This document shows, piece after piece, positions 35,984-44,428 of a stretch of DNA of 58,191 nt. Positions within the stretch are counted from its first letter, which is position 1. Each line of letters starts with the position of its first letter. Both the position numbers and the translations under genes were made by a program. Source of the DNA: Natrialba hulunbeirensis JCM 10989 (lineage in GTDB: Archaea > Halobacteriota > Halobacteria > Halobacteriales > Natrialbaceae); the NCBI RefSeq assembly GCF_000337575.1, contig NZ_AOIM01000041.1:300084-358274 (forward strand), read 5' to 3'. The notes below the pieces were generated by a model. The model was given only the letters and a program-made list of their open reading frames with translations. It was not told where the DNA came from and did not search any database.

Positions 35984-36100
35984 GGTGGTCTCGTTGCGAT
36001 ACCGATATCTAAACCTTTACCATTGATCATGTAGGTGTGAACTTGTGACATTGAGGGGCTGTTAAGGTGTTTAAGGAATATTATCATGGAAGATCATTAA

Positions 36101-36109
36101 CTTTATACC
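36101..36109 (+). promoter_or_regulatory. TATA-like box of the methylaspartate cluster
   Basis: CTTTATACC lies about 30 nt before the glmS ATG at 36135. The 150-bp region between mct and glmS is AT-rich and holds promoters for both directions. Confidence 0.65.
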
Positions 36110-36134
36110 GAAGTCCATCATGGTTCTGCATACG

Positions 36135-36575
36135 ATGTCCCAAACGGTCGTCCTCGGCGTGATCGGCTCTGACGCCCACGTCGTCGGCATTACGATCCTC
36201 GAGCAGGCATTCAGTGCAGCAGGCTTCGATGTCATCAACCTCGGCGTCCAGACCTCCCAGGAGGAGTTCGCCGAGGCCGCAGTAGCACACGATGCCGAGG
36301 CCGTACTGGTCTCCTCGCTCTACGGACACGCCGAGCAGGACTGCCAGGGTTTCCACGACGTGCTCGACGCCGAAGGCGTCGACGCGCTCACCTACATCGG
36401 CGGCAACCTCGCCGTCGGGCAGGATGACTTCGAGCAGACGCGGGAGACGTTCGAAGAGCTCGGCTTCGACCGAGTCTTCGACTCCGAAACTGACCCCGAA
36501 GAGGCGATCGCTGCGCTCCGACAGGACCTCCAGCTCACGACGATGGAGGCCGAGCGCGCGACCATCAGCTCCTAG
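36135..36575 (+). CDS. glmS: Methylaspartate (glutamate) mutase S subunit
   Basis: The 146-residue protein is the cobalamin-binding subunit of glutamate mutase. The base-off/His-on motif D-x-H-x-x-G is visible as Asp13-Ala-His15-Val-Val-Gly18; His15 ligates cobalt. It is followed by the family segments FDVINLGVQTSQEEFAEAA, SSLYGHAEQDC and YIGGNLAVG. With the E subunit it converts glutamate to 3-methylaspartate. The start at 36135 is preferred by family fit and by the TATA distance. It is the first gene of the cluster, 8 bp before glmE. Confidence 0.96.
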   Translation: MSQTVVLGVIGSDAHVVGITILEQAFSAAGFDVINLGVQTSQEEFAEAAVAHDAEAVLVSSLYGHAEQDCQGFHDVLDAEGVDALTYIGGNLAVGQDDFEQTRETFEELGFDRVFDSETDPEEAIAALRQDLQLTTMEAERATISS

Positions 36576-36583
36576 AGGCCTCG

Positions 36584-38023
36584 ATGATACGAGACGAACG
36601 CATTCCAGCCGACGAGCTACGGCGTATCGACGACGAAATCCGGTCCGACTGGCCGACAGGAGACGCAGTCGACTTCGAAGAAGCCATCGACTACCACGAG
36701 TCGCTGCCCGCCCACAAACAGTTCGCCGACGTCCTCGAGAACGCGGATAAACCGCTCTTACAGCCACGAGCCGGCGTCCCGCGACTCGACGACCAGATCG
36801 AGCTACTCGAGTACCTCCACGAATCGGGGCAGGCGGACCTCCTGCCGACCACGATCGACTCGTACACGCGCGATAATGAGTACGGGAAGGCACAGGAGGG
36901 ACTCGAGAAGGCCCGTGAGACCGGCGAGGACACCCTCAATGGATTTCCGGCGGTCAACCACGGTGTGGAAGGCTGCCGGGACCTGATCGAGGCGATCGAC
37001 GCTCCGATCGAGGTTCGCCACGGCACGCCTGACGCGCGCCTGTTGGCGGCGATCACCTTCGCCGGCGGCTTCCAGAGCTTCGAGGGCGGACCGATCTCCT
37101 ACAATATTCCGTACACGAAACGCCACGGACTCGAGGAGACGATCGAGAAGTGGCAGTTCGTCGACCGGCTCGCAGGAGCCTACACGGAGCGCGGAGTGCG
37201 GATCAACCGCGAGCCGTTCGGTCCCCTCACGGGAACCCTGGTTCCACCGTCGATTGCAATCGCGATCATGATCGTCGAGGGCCAGCTCGCCGCCACGCAG
37301 GGCGTGCGCTCGATCACGCTCGGCTACGGCCAGGTCGGCAACGTCGTGCAGGATGTTGCGGCCCTGAACGCACTCAAGAAGCTTGGCAACGAGTACCTGC
37401 CCGACGAGGTCGTCGTCACGACTGTCTTCCACGAGTGGATGGGCGGCTTCCCGCCGGACGAGGCCCGCGCCAACGGCGTGATCAGCCTCGGCGGAATGAC
37501 GGCCGCGATCGCACAGCCGGACAAGGTGATCACGAAGTCGCCCCAGGAGTTCCAGGGCGTGCCGACGAAGGAAGCCAACGCCTCGGGCCTGCGCACGACG
37601 CGCCAGGTCATCGATATGGCGATCGAACAGGAGATCGACATCGACGGCATTGCGGAGGAACAGGACCTGATCGAGCGCGAGACCCGGTGTCTGATGGACA
37701 CCATCTTCGAGCACGGCGACGGCGACGTCGTCCAGGGAACCATCAAGGCGTTCGACTCTGGAGCACTCGACGTACCGTTCGCACCGAGCGACAGCGCGAG
37801 AGGTGCGGTCCTCCCGGCTCGCGACGATGACGGCCGCGTCCGCATCTTCGAGTGGGCCGACCTCGCGATGGACGACGACATCAAGGAGATCCACAAGGCC
37901 CGACTCTCGCGGCGTGCGGACACCGAGGGTCGCGATCAGTCGTTCCGCATGGTGGCAGACGACGTCGACGCGATCAGCGACGGCAAACTCATCGGTCGCC
38001 CGCAGAACGCGGGGGACGTCTAA
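36584..38023 (+). CDS. glmE: Methylaspartate (glutamate) mutase E subunit
   Basis: The 479-residue protein is the catalytic TIM-barrel subunit that holds adenosylcobalamin with GlmS and carries out the radical rearrangement of L-glutamate to (2S,3S)-3-methylaspartate. Family segments include LQPRAGVPRLDDQIELL, LPTTIDSYTRDNEY, NGFPAVNHGVEGCR, IEVRHGTPDARLL, FEGGPISYNIPYTKR and TVFHEWMGGFPPDE. The length is normal. It lies 8 bp after glmS and 24 bp before mal. Confidence 0.97.
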   Translation: MIRDERIPADELRRIDDEIRSDWPTGDAVDFEEAIDYHESLPAHKQFADVLENADKPLLQPRAGVPRLDDQIELLEYLHESGQADLLPTTIDSYTRDNEYGKAQEGLEKARETGEDTLNGFPAVNHGVEGCRDLIEAIDAPIEVRHGTPDARLLAAITFAGGFQSFEGGPISYNIPYTKRHGLEETIEKWQFVDRLAGAYTERGVRINREPFGPLTGTLVPPSIAIAIMIVEGQLAATQGVRSITLGYGQVGNVVQDVAALNALKKLGNEYLPDEVVVTTVFHEWMGGFPPDEARANGVISLGGMTAAIAQPDKVITKSPQEFQGVPTKEANASGLRTTRQVIDMAIEQEIDIDGIAEEQDLIERETRCLMDTIFEHGDGDVVQGTIKAFDSGALDVPFAPSDSARGAVLPARDDDGRVRIFEWADLAMDDDIKEIHKARLSRRADTEGRDQSFRMVADDVDAISDGKLIGRPQNAGDV

Positions 38024-38047
38024 AAACACGACAGAATTCAAACGAGA

Positions 38048-39328
38048 ATGCAGATCACAGACATCCACGCGACGCCCGGTTACTCCGGGTTCTTCTTCGA
38101 CGACCAGCGCGCGATCAAACAGGGTGCCCAACAGGACGGATTCACCTACGACGGCGACCCCGTCACCGACGGTTTCGACGAGATTCGCCAGGCCGGCGAG
38201 ACCCTTATCGTCGACATCGAACTCGCAGACGGAACTACCCATCGCGGTGACTGCGCCGCAGTCCAGTACTCCGGCACAGGCGGACGCGATCCGCTCTTTC
38301 AGGCTGCGGAGTACGCCCCTGTCGCCGAGGGTCCCGTCGCCGAGGCACTCGCCGGACGCGACGCAGCCGAGTTCCTCGCGAACGCGGACCTCCTCGAGGA
38401 CCTCGAGATCGGCGGCGACCGACTGCACACCGCGATCCGCTACGGCGTCTCCCAGGCGCTGCTCGCCGCCGCGGCCACAGCCCAGGGGACGACCCAAACC
38501 GACGTCCTCGCCGACGCGCTCGGCACAGCGCCCGCGACCGAACCCGTGCCCGTCTTCGGACAGTCCGGTGACAACCGCTACGCCAACACCGAGAAGATGT
38601 TCATCAAGGGCGTCCCCGTCCTCCCGCACGCGCTGATCAACAGCGTCGAGAAGATTGGGGAAGACGGCGAGACGCTACTCGAGTACGTCGAGTGGCTCGC
38701 CGAGCGCTCGCAGGAACTCGGTCCCGACGGCTACGAACCGCGGTTCCACATCGACGTCTATGGCATGATCGGTGAGGTGTTCGGCGCGCCCTACGACCGC
38801 GACGAGGTGATCGACTACTTCGCCGCACTCGAGACGGCGGCCGCGCCGTACCCGATTCAGATCGAGGGGCCGATGGATGCGGGAAGTCGAGAGGCACAGA
38901 TCGAGGCGATGGTCGAGCTTCGGACAGGACTGCGAGAAGCCGGCGTCGGCGTCGACATCGTCGCCGACGAGTGGTGTAACACCTTCGAGGACGTGCAGGC
39001 GTTCGTCGACGCGGGCGCGGCCGACGTCGTACAGATCAAGACGCCCGACCTCGGCGGGATCCACCGCAGCGGACAGGCCGTCCGGTACTGTGAGGGCACT
39101 GAGATCCGCGCCTATCTCGGCGGGACCTGCAACGAGACGGAAACGTCCGCACGCGCCTGCGCACACGTCGCGCTCGCGACGGATGCCGCACAGGTGCTCG
39201 CAAAGCCCGGCATGGGGTTCGACGAGGGCTACATGATCGTCGAGAACGAGATGCGACGGACCATCGCCCGACGAAGACGGAACCGCGAGCAGACCACCGA
39301 GACCGACGAAATTACTGCAGATGACTAA
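38048..39328 (+). CDS. mal: Methylaspartate ammonia-lyase
   Basis: The 426-residue enolase-superfamily enzyme removes ammonia from 3-methylaspartate to give mesaconate. The two catalytic bases are visible: His234 in RFHIDVYGMIG and Lys331 in DVVQIKTPDLGGIH. The metal-binding acids sit in the same barrel (DVYG, EGPMD and ADEW). The N-terminus contains the family-typical SGFFFDDQRAIKQGA. The 3' end overlaps the mesaconyl-CoA hydratase gene by 8 bp, so the two are translated together. Confidence 0.97.
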   Translation: MQITDIHATPGYSGFFFDDQRAIKQGAQQDGFTYDGDPVTDGFDEIRQAGETLIVDIELADGTTHRGDCAAVQYSGTGGRDPLFQAAEYAPVAEGPVAEALAGRDAAEFLANADLLEDLEIGGDRLHTAIRYGVSQALLAAAATAQGTTQTDVLADALGTAPATEPVPVFGQSGDNRYANTEKMFIKGVPVLPHALINSVEKIGEDGETLLEYVEWLAERSQELGPDGYEPRFHIDVYGMIGEVFGAPYDRDEVIDYFAALETAAAPYPIQIEGPMDAGSREAQIEAMVELRTGLREAGVGVDIVADEWCNTFEDVQAFVDAGAADVVQIKTPDLGGIHRSGQAVRYCEGTEIRAYLGGTCNETETSARACAHVALATDAAQVLAKPGMGFDEGYMIVENEMRRTIARRRRNREQTTETDEITADD

Positions 39329-40460
39329 CGAGTCACAACGAGATTCCGACAACGGGAGCGGAGAGCAACCTGAACCGCGACCGATCGACTGGACCGATCC
39401 CGACACGTTTGCACAGGCACTCGACCAGGTCGAGACGAAGGAGAAGGGCAACTACTTCGAGGACTTTTCGGAAGGCGACCTCCTCGAGCACGACCCCGGA
39501 CTCACGCTCACCCGCTGGGGCAACGAGTCGTGGATGAGCCAGACACTCAACCACGATCCGGCCTACTGGCGCGTCGACGCCGCCGCGGAGCGCGGCTTCG
39601 ACGAACCGCCGATTCATCCGGATTACCTCACCGCTGCCACGCTCGGGATCACCGTCGAGGACCTGAGCGAGAAGGGCGGCTACTTCCTCGGCCGGACCGA
39701 CGTCCGGTTCCCCGGCACGCCGGTCTACGCCGGCACCGAACTCCACGTCGAAAGCGAGGTCGTCTCGACGGCGACCTCGAGTTCCCGTCCCGAGTTCGGC
39801 ATCGTCACGTGGCGAACGCGCGGTACGGACGCCGAGACGGGTGACGTGCTCTGCTCGTACGAGCGGACGAATATGATTCCGCGGCGAGAGCCGGTTGCGA
39901 CGGACGGCGGGAGTACGACAGCGGCCGACGCCGAAGAAAACGGCGGCGACGGACCGACGCTCCCCGAAACGTTCGTTACCCCTGCGGGCGGCTACTTCGA
40001 GGATTTCGTAGACGCACTCGAGACGGCCGAGGGAGACGACGAGAACGCGGCGGTCGCCTACCGCCACGAGCGCGGGCGCACACAGGACGACGTGACCGTT
40101 GCCTCCCTCCCGCTCGCGACGCTGAACACGGCCAAGCAACACCACAACATCGACGTGATGGCCGACTCGCCGTCCGGTGACATCGTCACCTACGGCGACG
40201 TGACCCGGTCGACCGCGCTCGGGCACGCGCGCTCGGACGAACAGACCTGGCGCGAGGTCGGCTTCGACGACGAGCAGTTCCACACGTTCGTCGCGGCCGG
40301 CGACACTGTCTACGCGTTCACGCGTGTCCTCGACGCCGAAGACGATGCGGCGACCGACGCAGCAGGAACGGTCCGGTTCGAACACATCGCGTTCAACCAG
40401 GACGACGAACCCGTCTACTCAGGGACCAGGACTGCAGAGATTCAGAAGCGAACAGCCTAA
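39321..40460 (+). CDS. mch: Mesaconyl-CoA hydratase (MaoC-like)
   Basis: The 379-residue protein has two hotdog/MaoC-like halves. The first begins GNYFEDFSEGDLLEHDPGLT and contains DVRFPGTPVYAGTELH; the second contains GYFEDFVDALE and the hydratase-type GDVTRSTALGHAR. It hydrates mesaconyl-CoA to beta-methylmalyl-CoA. The first 25 residues are an acidic Asn/Ser/Gln-rich extension. The substrate is inferred from the gene's place between mal and the lyase gene and from family resemblance. Confidence 0.92.
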   Translation: MTNESQRDSDNGSGEQPEPRPIDWTDPDTFAQALDQVETKEKGNYFEDFSEGDLLEHDPGLTLTRWGNESWMSQTLNHDPAYWRVDAAAERGFDEPPIHPDYLTAATLGITVEDLSEKGGYFLGRTDVRFPGTPVYAGTELHVESEVVSTATSSSRPEFGIVTWRTRGTDAETGDVLCSYERTNMIPRREPVATDGGSTTAADAEENGGDGPTLPETFVTPAGGYFEDFVDALETAEGDDENAAVAYRHERGRTQDDVTVASLPLATLNTAKQHHNIDVMADSPSGDIVTYGDVTRSTALGHARSDEQTWREVGFDDEQFHTFVAAGDTVYAFTRVLDAEDDAATDAAGTVRFEHIAFNQDDEPVYSGTRTAEIQKRTA

Positions 40461-40508
40461 CGAGTACGTGCGACCACGTTTCCAACAGACAACACACCCA
40501 CATCAGAT

Positions 40509-41552
40509 ATGACCGACGACACCCGACTCTGCCGAACCTTCCAGACCGCACCGGCCGCCGTTCCGAAAGACGACTCGGCGAAATACCTCGTCTCCGGCCT
40601 CGCAGCCGAAGGCTTCCAGGCCCCTGACTGGCTCGTCCCCGACCTAGAGGACGGCACCGCACCCGACATGAAAGCCGAGGGCCTGGAGAACACCATCGAC
40701 CGCGTGCCCGAGTACGACTTCCCCGGCGAAATCTGGCCCCGCGTCGAGTGGAGCTACGAGGATGCCGACTATCGTGAGAAGGGGCGAAACCAGATCGACC
40801 AGCTCGTCGCCGAACTCGGCGACGAAATCGAGGGCGTCGTCGTCCCCAAGGTCGGCCGACTCGAGGACGTGAAACGCGCCGCCGAGGTCGTCGCCGAGGC
40901 CGAATCCGAACACGGCTATCCCGACGGCTCGATCGGTCTCTCGATCATCATCGAAACGGGACGCGCGAAGTCAGACCTCCGGAAAATCGCAACATTCGGC
41001 GAGGACTCCAGACTCACCGCGCTCGTCTTCGGTCCCGTCGACTACACCGCTGAACTCGGCGGCCGCGACCTCGGTGACGGTCGCCCGCGTTGGGACGGCC
41101 TTCTCGAGGAGCTCTCGAACGAAGCCAGTGCTGGCAACCTGCTCTCGATCGGCGGCCCGTTCGACGACCTGTTCAAAGAACGCGCCGGGCTGACCTACTA
41201 CAACGCCGACGCCTACGCGGATCAGGTCGAACACGAAGCACACCTCGGACTCGACGGCTCCTGGTCGCTCTACCCGAAGCAGACCATCCAGGCCAACACG
41301 ATCCACATGCCGACATCCGAGGAGCTCGAACGAGACGTGAGCAAAATCGAGCGGTTCAACGAGGCCAAGCGCGAGGGCACCGGCGCTGTGACGCTCGATG
41401 GCCAGATGGTCGACGAAGCCACGTTCAAGGTGTTCCGCAACACGATCCAGCAGGTCCGCGCAATCGACGAGACGCGGCCCGCCCAGACCGAGGAACACTA
41501 CGACGACGCACTGCTGGAGCGCGCGCGGGAACTCGAGTTGTCCTACCGGTAG
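40509..41552 (+). CDS. Beta-methylmalyl-CoA lyase (CitE-like)
   Basis: The 347-residue protein belongs to the HpcH/HpaI-CitE TIM-barrel lyases. Segments include FQTAPAAVPKDDSAKYL, WLVPDLEDGTAPDMK (acidic Mg ligand region), GVVVPKVGRLEDVKRAAE, LSIIIETGRAKSDLRK (Glu ligand) and VFGPVDYTAELGG. It cleaves beta-methylmalyl-CoA to glyoxylate and propionyl-CoA, completing the branch made by the preceding genes. CitE-like lyases are hard to tell apart by sequence, so the substrate is taken from cluster context. Confidence 0.9.
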   Translation: MTDDTRLCRTFQTAPAAVPKDDSAKYLVSGLAAEGFQAPDWLVPDLEDGTAPDMKAEGLENTIDRVPEYDFPGEIWPRVEWSYEDADYREKGRNQIDQLVAELGDEIEGVVVPKVGRLEDVKRAAEVVAEAESEHGYPDGSIGLSIIIETGRAKSDLRKIATFGEDSRLTALVFGPVDYTAELGGRDLGDGRPRWDGLLEELSNEASAGNLLSIGGPFDDLFKERAGLTYYNADAYADQVEHEAHLGLDGSWSLYPKQTIQANTIHMPTSEELERDVSKIERFNEAKREGTGAVTLDGQMVDEATFKVFRNTIQQVRAIDETRPAQTEEHYDDALLERARELELSYR

Positions 41553-41636
41553 TAGTTATTCCTCACTAACGGGTCTTGAGCCCTAGCTTGACTGAGTGTA
41601 GAAAATATTGCCCCACATACATGACCCCCACAAAAC

Positions 41637-42812
41637 TTACCAATCGCCCTCAAACCTCACTTCTAAACCACATTTGTCAGCCATTCTTCGAATTTCTCTC
41701 TTTTTCCCATCTTTGTTCAGCTTTGTGTCAATATAATTTCCATCAGCTAGCTTTTTATACACGGGTACAGCCTTGTCCCACTCGGATTTATTATTGATTA
41801 TAGCTTTTGCATGGCTTGGGACCCACGGAAGAGGCTCTAGTTTTGCAATTAAGTCGTAGTAGTCCACGAGAATATTTGTTGTATCAACCATCACTTGGCT
41901 TTGTTCACGATTACTAACTGCTGCAATTTCATTACCACCGTCAAGGATAGAAACAATATACTTCCCAGATTTGTCTAATTGGTTAATTCCGACGCTCTTG
42001 TCAGATGGTGAGTTATTCTCAGAGTCCCTGTCTTTCTTCTCTTCCTCTTTTGACTGTAATTCAAGTACAGTTTGGGAACTTTCAGTAATGGATGTGGTAT
42101 AGGAATCACTGTCTTTCTCAAATAATATGGAGTCCTTATCGGAGATTATTTCTTCTTCAAGATCTCGGACAATTCTGTCAATCATTTCTTTAGATTGAGG
42201 CTCAACAAGAGATGAGATTGAATCAGATACGTTTTTGCTCAAAAGAGTCGTGATGCTTGTTGCCAAAGTGTCTTTCTCGGCCTCGAGGGTTTGTCGGGCC
42301 TTTCGTAATTCGTTAATTCGGTCTAGAATCTTTCCAGATTCCCCTGATTCAATAGCATCTTTTGTATAAGCCTTTAAAACGGTAACCCGAGTGGGGAGGT
42401 TACTAAGCACTGTGTCCCCCACCTTCTGGACATTTACTTTAGAGGCATTTACGTGTCGTTGGAAAAACCGATACTGTTTCCCGTTTGTGAGGATTCCATA
42501 AGTAACATTCTTATTCATCATGTACGACGATAGCTGCTCCTCATGGTCCGTTGTTAAAGAGGTGTCTACACCCTTGGCTTCAATGAAGGCAACTGGTGTT
42601 TCTTCAAGAATGAGAGCATAATCCACTTTGTATGTCTGTCCGAATGCCTCAACTGAGTACTCAAGTTGTGTATTAGAAGGAATTTCCCAATCAAGAAGAT
42701 CAAGGAAATCAGACAAAACAGCAGCCTTGGTGTTAGCTTCGTCCATCTGAGGCGAGGCATCAAAAACGGCTTCAGATTGGTCGACATAGTCTTGAACAGA
42801 CTCTCTATTCAT
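41637..42812 (-). CDS. Lone HsdR-N-type PD-(D/E)xK nuclease-like protein
   Basis: The 391-residue protein starts with the HSDR_N domain of type I restriction enzymes: MDEANTKAAVLSDFLDLLDW (Glu25 region), then the nuclease core YKVDYALILEETPVAFIEAK with Asp64, Glu78 and Lys80 (D...E-x-K), and a YGILTNGKQYRFFQ segment. The helicase part of HsdR and any HsdM/HsdS genes are absent. The middle (about residues 165-290) is coiled-coil-like and charged, and the C-terminus is unrecognised. Base composition is far more AT-rich than its neighbours, and it sits beside tRNA-Ser, so it was probably acquired. A defence role is inference. Confidence 0.75.
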   Translation of the reverse strand: MNRESVQDYVDQSEAVFDASPQMDEANTKAAVLSDFLDLLDWEIPSNTQLEYSVEAFGQTYKVDYALILEETPVAFIEAKGVDTSLTTDHEEQLSSYMMNKNVTYGILTNGKQYRFFQRHVNASKVNVQKVGDTVLSNLPTRVTVLKAYTKDAIESGESGKILDRINELRKARQTLEAEKDTLATSITTLLSKNVSDSISSLVEPQSKEMIDRIVRDLEEEIISDKDSILFEKDSDSYTTSITESSQTVLELQSKEEEKKDRDSENNSPSDKSVGINQLDKSGKYIVSILDGGNEIAAVSNREQSQVMVDTTNILVDYYDLIAKLEPLPWVPSHAKAIINNKSEWDKAVPVYKKLADGNYIDTKLNKDGKKREIRRMADKCGLEVRFEGDW

Positions 42813-43113
42813 CCTGTGCTGTCATATCTCATCGGTACTATATCAAACCCTACGAATAAGTTCGACTTTCTGTTACAGTAGAGGTCTGTATTGCACCGAA
42901 TAGAATATCTTTTGTCGAGGTCGTGACTTAGTTAACTTCGAACCTAATCTCTGGTAACCTTCTGTAAAAGAATCAAGAGAATTTTCCGCATACATATCTT
43001 ACTTGCCACAAAATGGTGAGAGTGGGATTTGAACCACGGTCGGAGCAAAGCTCCTCCCTAATTCAAATCCCAACGTATTCGCTTTGCTCCTCACGTATTG
43101 TTCGTCGCAAAAG
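42813..43113. other. AT-rich spacer with tRNA-derived fragments
   Basis: No gene is seen. At 43011-43035 the minus strand reads GTTCAAATCCCACTCTCACC plus TTTTG, a diverged copy of the 3' end of tRNA-Ser. At 43062-43072 the word TTCAAATCCCA occurs in the opposite orientation, forming an inverted repeat with 43023-43033. A GGAGC-AAA-GCTCC hairpin lies at 43042-43054, and its arm GCTTTGCTCC recurs at 43081-43090. These look like leftovers of integration at the tRNA gene. Confidence 0.55.
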
Positions 43114-43197
43114 CGGTGGGGATGGGATTTGAACCCATGAGGCTTGACAGCCACCTGCTCTCAAGGCAGGCGCGTTAGGCCGCTCTGCCACCCCACC
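43114..43197 (-). tRNA. tRNA-Ser (anticodon UGA)
   Basis: On the minus strand the acceptor GGTGGGG pairs with CCCCACC and the discriminator is G, as in archaeal tRNA-Ser. The anticodon arm is CCTGC-CTTGAGA-GCAGG with anticodon TGA. A long variable arm (GGCTGTCAAGCC) marks a class II tRNA. The T arm is ATGGG-TTCAAAT-CCCAT. The length is 84 nt, with no intron in the anticodon loop and no encoded CCA. Confidence 0.95.
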
Positions 43198-43237
43198 TCA
43201 CATGCGTCTTCCTCGTGCGCTCAAAAAGGGTTATCGG

Positions 43238-44011
43238 TTACGACCGCTCGAGCTGCTCGTCATCGCCAACCGAGAGTCCCAGCTCAGAGACCACCGCTGC
43301 CGTCGCCTCTGCATTCAATCGCCCGGCCTGCTCGCGGGCCTCGAGCATCGCGAGCGTCGCACACAGCCCCGCCTCGATCCCGATCGTCGGAAGCATCGGC
43401 GCGAATCCAATTCTGTGGTCTGCGGCCGCTGCCTGCGTCGCAAGCGTCGATACCGCCGGCGTCTCGTAGGCGTCCGTAAAGTCGATCGGCTCGCTGAAGC
43501 CCGCGAAGTACGCTCGGCCGTTCGATGACGGACCGATCACGGTGTCGTGGCGACGCAGTGACATCGCCGCCCCGTCGATTTCGGTCCGGGCGACCAGCGG
43601 CACCGTCGGCTCGAGTACCCCCACGGCGTCAGCCCCCTCTCGCTCGAGGAGGTGGGTGACGGTGTTGCCGATGCGCGCCGAGTGCGTGGAGCCGACCTGG
43701 CGTTCGAATCTGACGGGGGCGTTGTCATCGTCTGCACTGTCGGCGGCGACCGACTCGAGTGCATCCGCAGCGAGCGTTCGGACTGCGGCTTCGGCGTCTG
43801 TGTTGTCGTCGACGAATTCGGCGGGAAGTGTGTCCTCGTCGCGGTAGTTGAGCAGCACCTCGCCGCCGCTTTGCTCGGCGGCGCGGAGTGTATCGGTGAC
43901 GGCGGCTTCGTAGAGCGCGACGGCGTCGGTGTCAGTGAGTGGTGTCGATTCGACGAGCGACGACAGCACGAGTCCCGGACGCGGCGGGTCGACGGGAACG
44001 ACGACGATCAT
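43238..44011 (-). CDS. CofC/DUF2064-like nucleotidyl- or glycosyltransferase-like protein
   Basis: The 257-residue protein begins MIVVVPVDPPRPGLVLSSLV with later segments EVLLNYRDEDTLPAEFVDD, RIGNTVTHLLEREGADAVGV and DTVIGPSSNGRAYFAGFSEP. This order (N-terminal strand, central acidic strand and PSSNGRAYFAGF) resembles the DUF2064/CofC-like GT-A fold family, but the usual Asp-x-Asp metal motif is not clear. The enzymatic role is therefore uncertain. The gene ends 40 bp before tRNA-Ser on the same strand. Confidence 0.6.
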   Translation of the reverse strand: MIVVVPVDPPRPGLVLSSLVESTPLTDTDAVALYEAAVTDTLRAAEQSGGEVLLNYRDEDTLPAEFVDDNTDAEAAVRTLAADALESVAADSADDDNAPVRFERQVGSTHSARIGNTVTHLLEREGADAVGVLEPTVPLVARTEIDGAAMSLRRHDTVIGPSSNGRAYFAGFSEPIDFTDAYETPAVSTLATQAAAADHRIGFAPMLPTIGIEAGLCATLAMLEAREQAGRLNAEATAAVVSELGLSVGDDEQLERS

Positions 44012-44180
44012 GTGCGGTGGTCGGGGCCGTGAACTCTTGAACGCGGCGTTTTGGTGGGCGCGCTGCCGGAGACGGGTCGTGTTGGTGTGGATGTGAGCAG
44101 GTCATACCGAACGGGCACACGATACCGACAGCACCGCGAAACTCGGACGTATTATAATCGTGGAGTCTGTGCCCTCACGT

Positions 44181-44405
44181 ATGGCTACTCGATCACTTAC
44201 GATTCCGGGGCTGCTCGGCGCGCTGAGCATCGGCGTGCTGGCCGTCCTCGGTGTCTACGGATTCGTCACTGGCTACCTACTCGAGTCCCCCGGTGCGTTG
44301 TTCGTACCGACGATTGCGACGCTCGGGCTCACGGTGGTTGTCGTGGGAGTGTTGGTTGTGCTCGGCGCGCGCTCGAAGCGCTGGCGGCAGAACCCGTACT
44401 GGTAG
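44181..44405 (+). CDS. Small two-helix membrane protein
   Basis: The 74-residue protein has two hydrophobic helices, PGLLGALSIGVLAVLGVYGF and PTIATLGLTVVVVGVLVVLG, and a short basic C-terminus (RSKRWRQNPYW). The topology suggests both ends face the cytoplasm. The ATG at 44181 is supported by a TATTATAATC element at 44149-44158, about 27 nt upstream. It resembles conserved haloarchaeal small membrane proteins of unknown function. Confidence 0.7.
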   Translation: MATRSLTIPGLLGALSIGVLAVLGVYGFVTGYLLESPGALFVPTIATLGLTVVVVGVLVVLGARSKRWRQNPYW

Positions 44406-44428
44406 TATCGCGTCTTCTTGCCCGTTCG

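Noticed and set aside
36803..38629. 608-codon minus-strand frame across glmE and mal
   Set aside because: It is antisense to two well-supported genes and arises from their codon bias.
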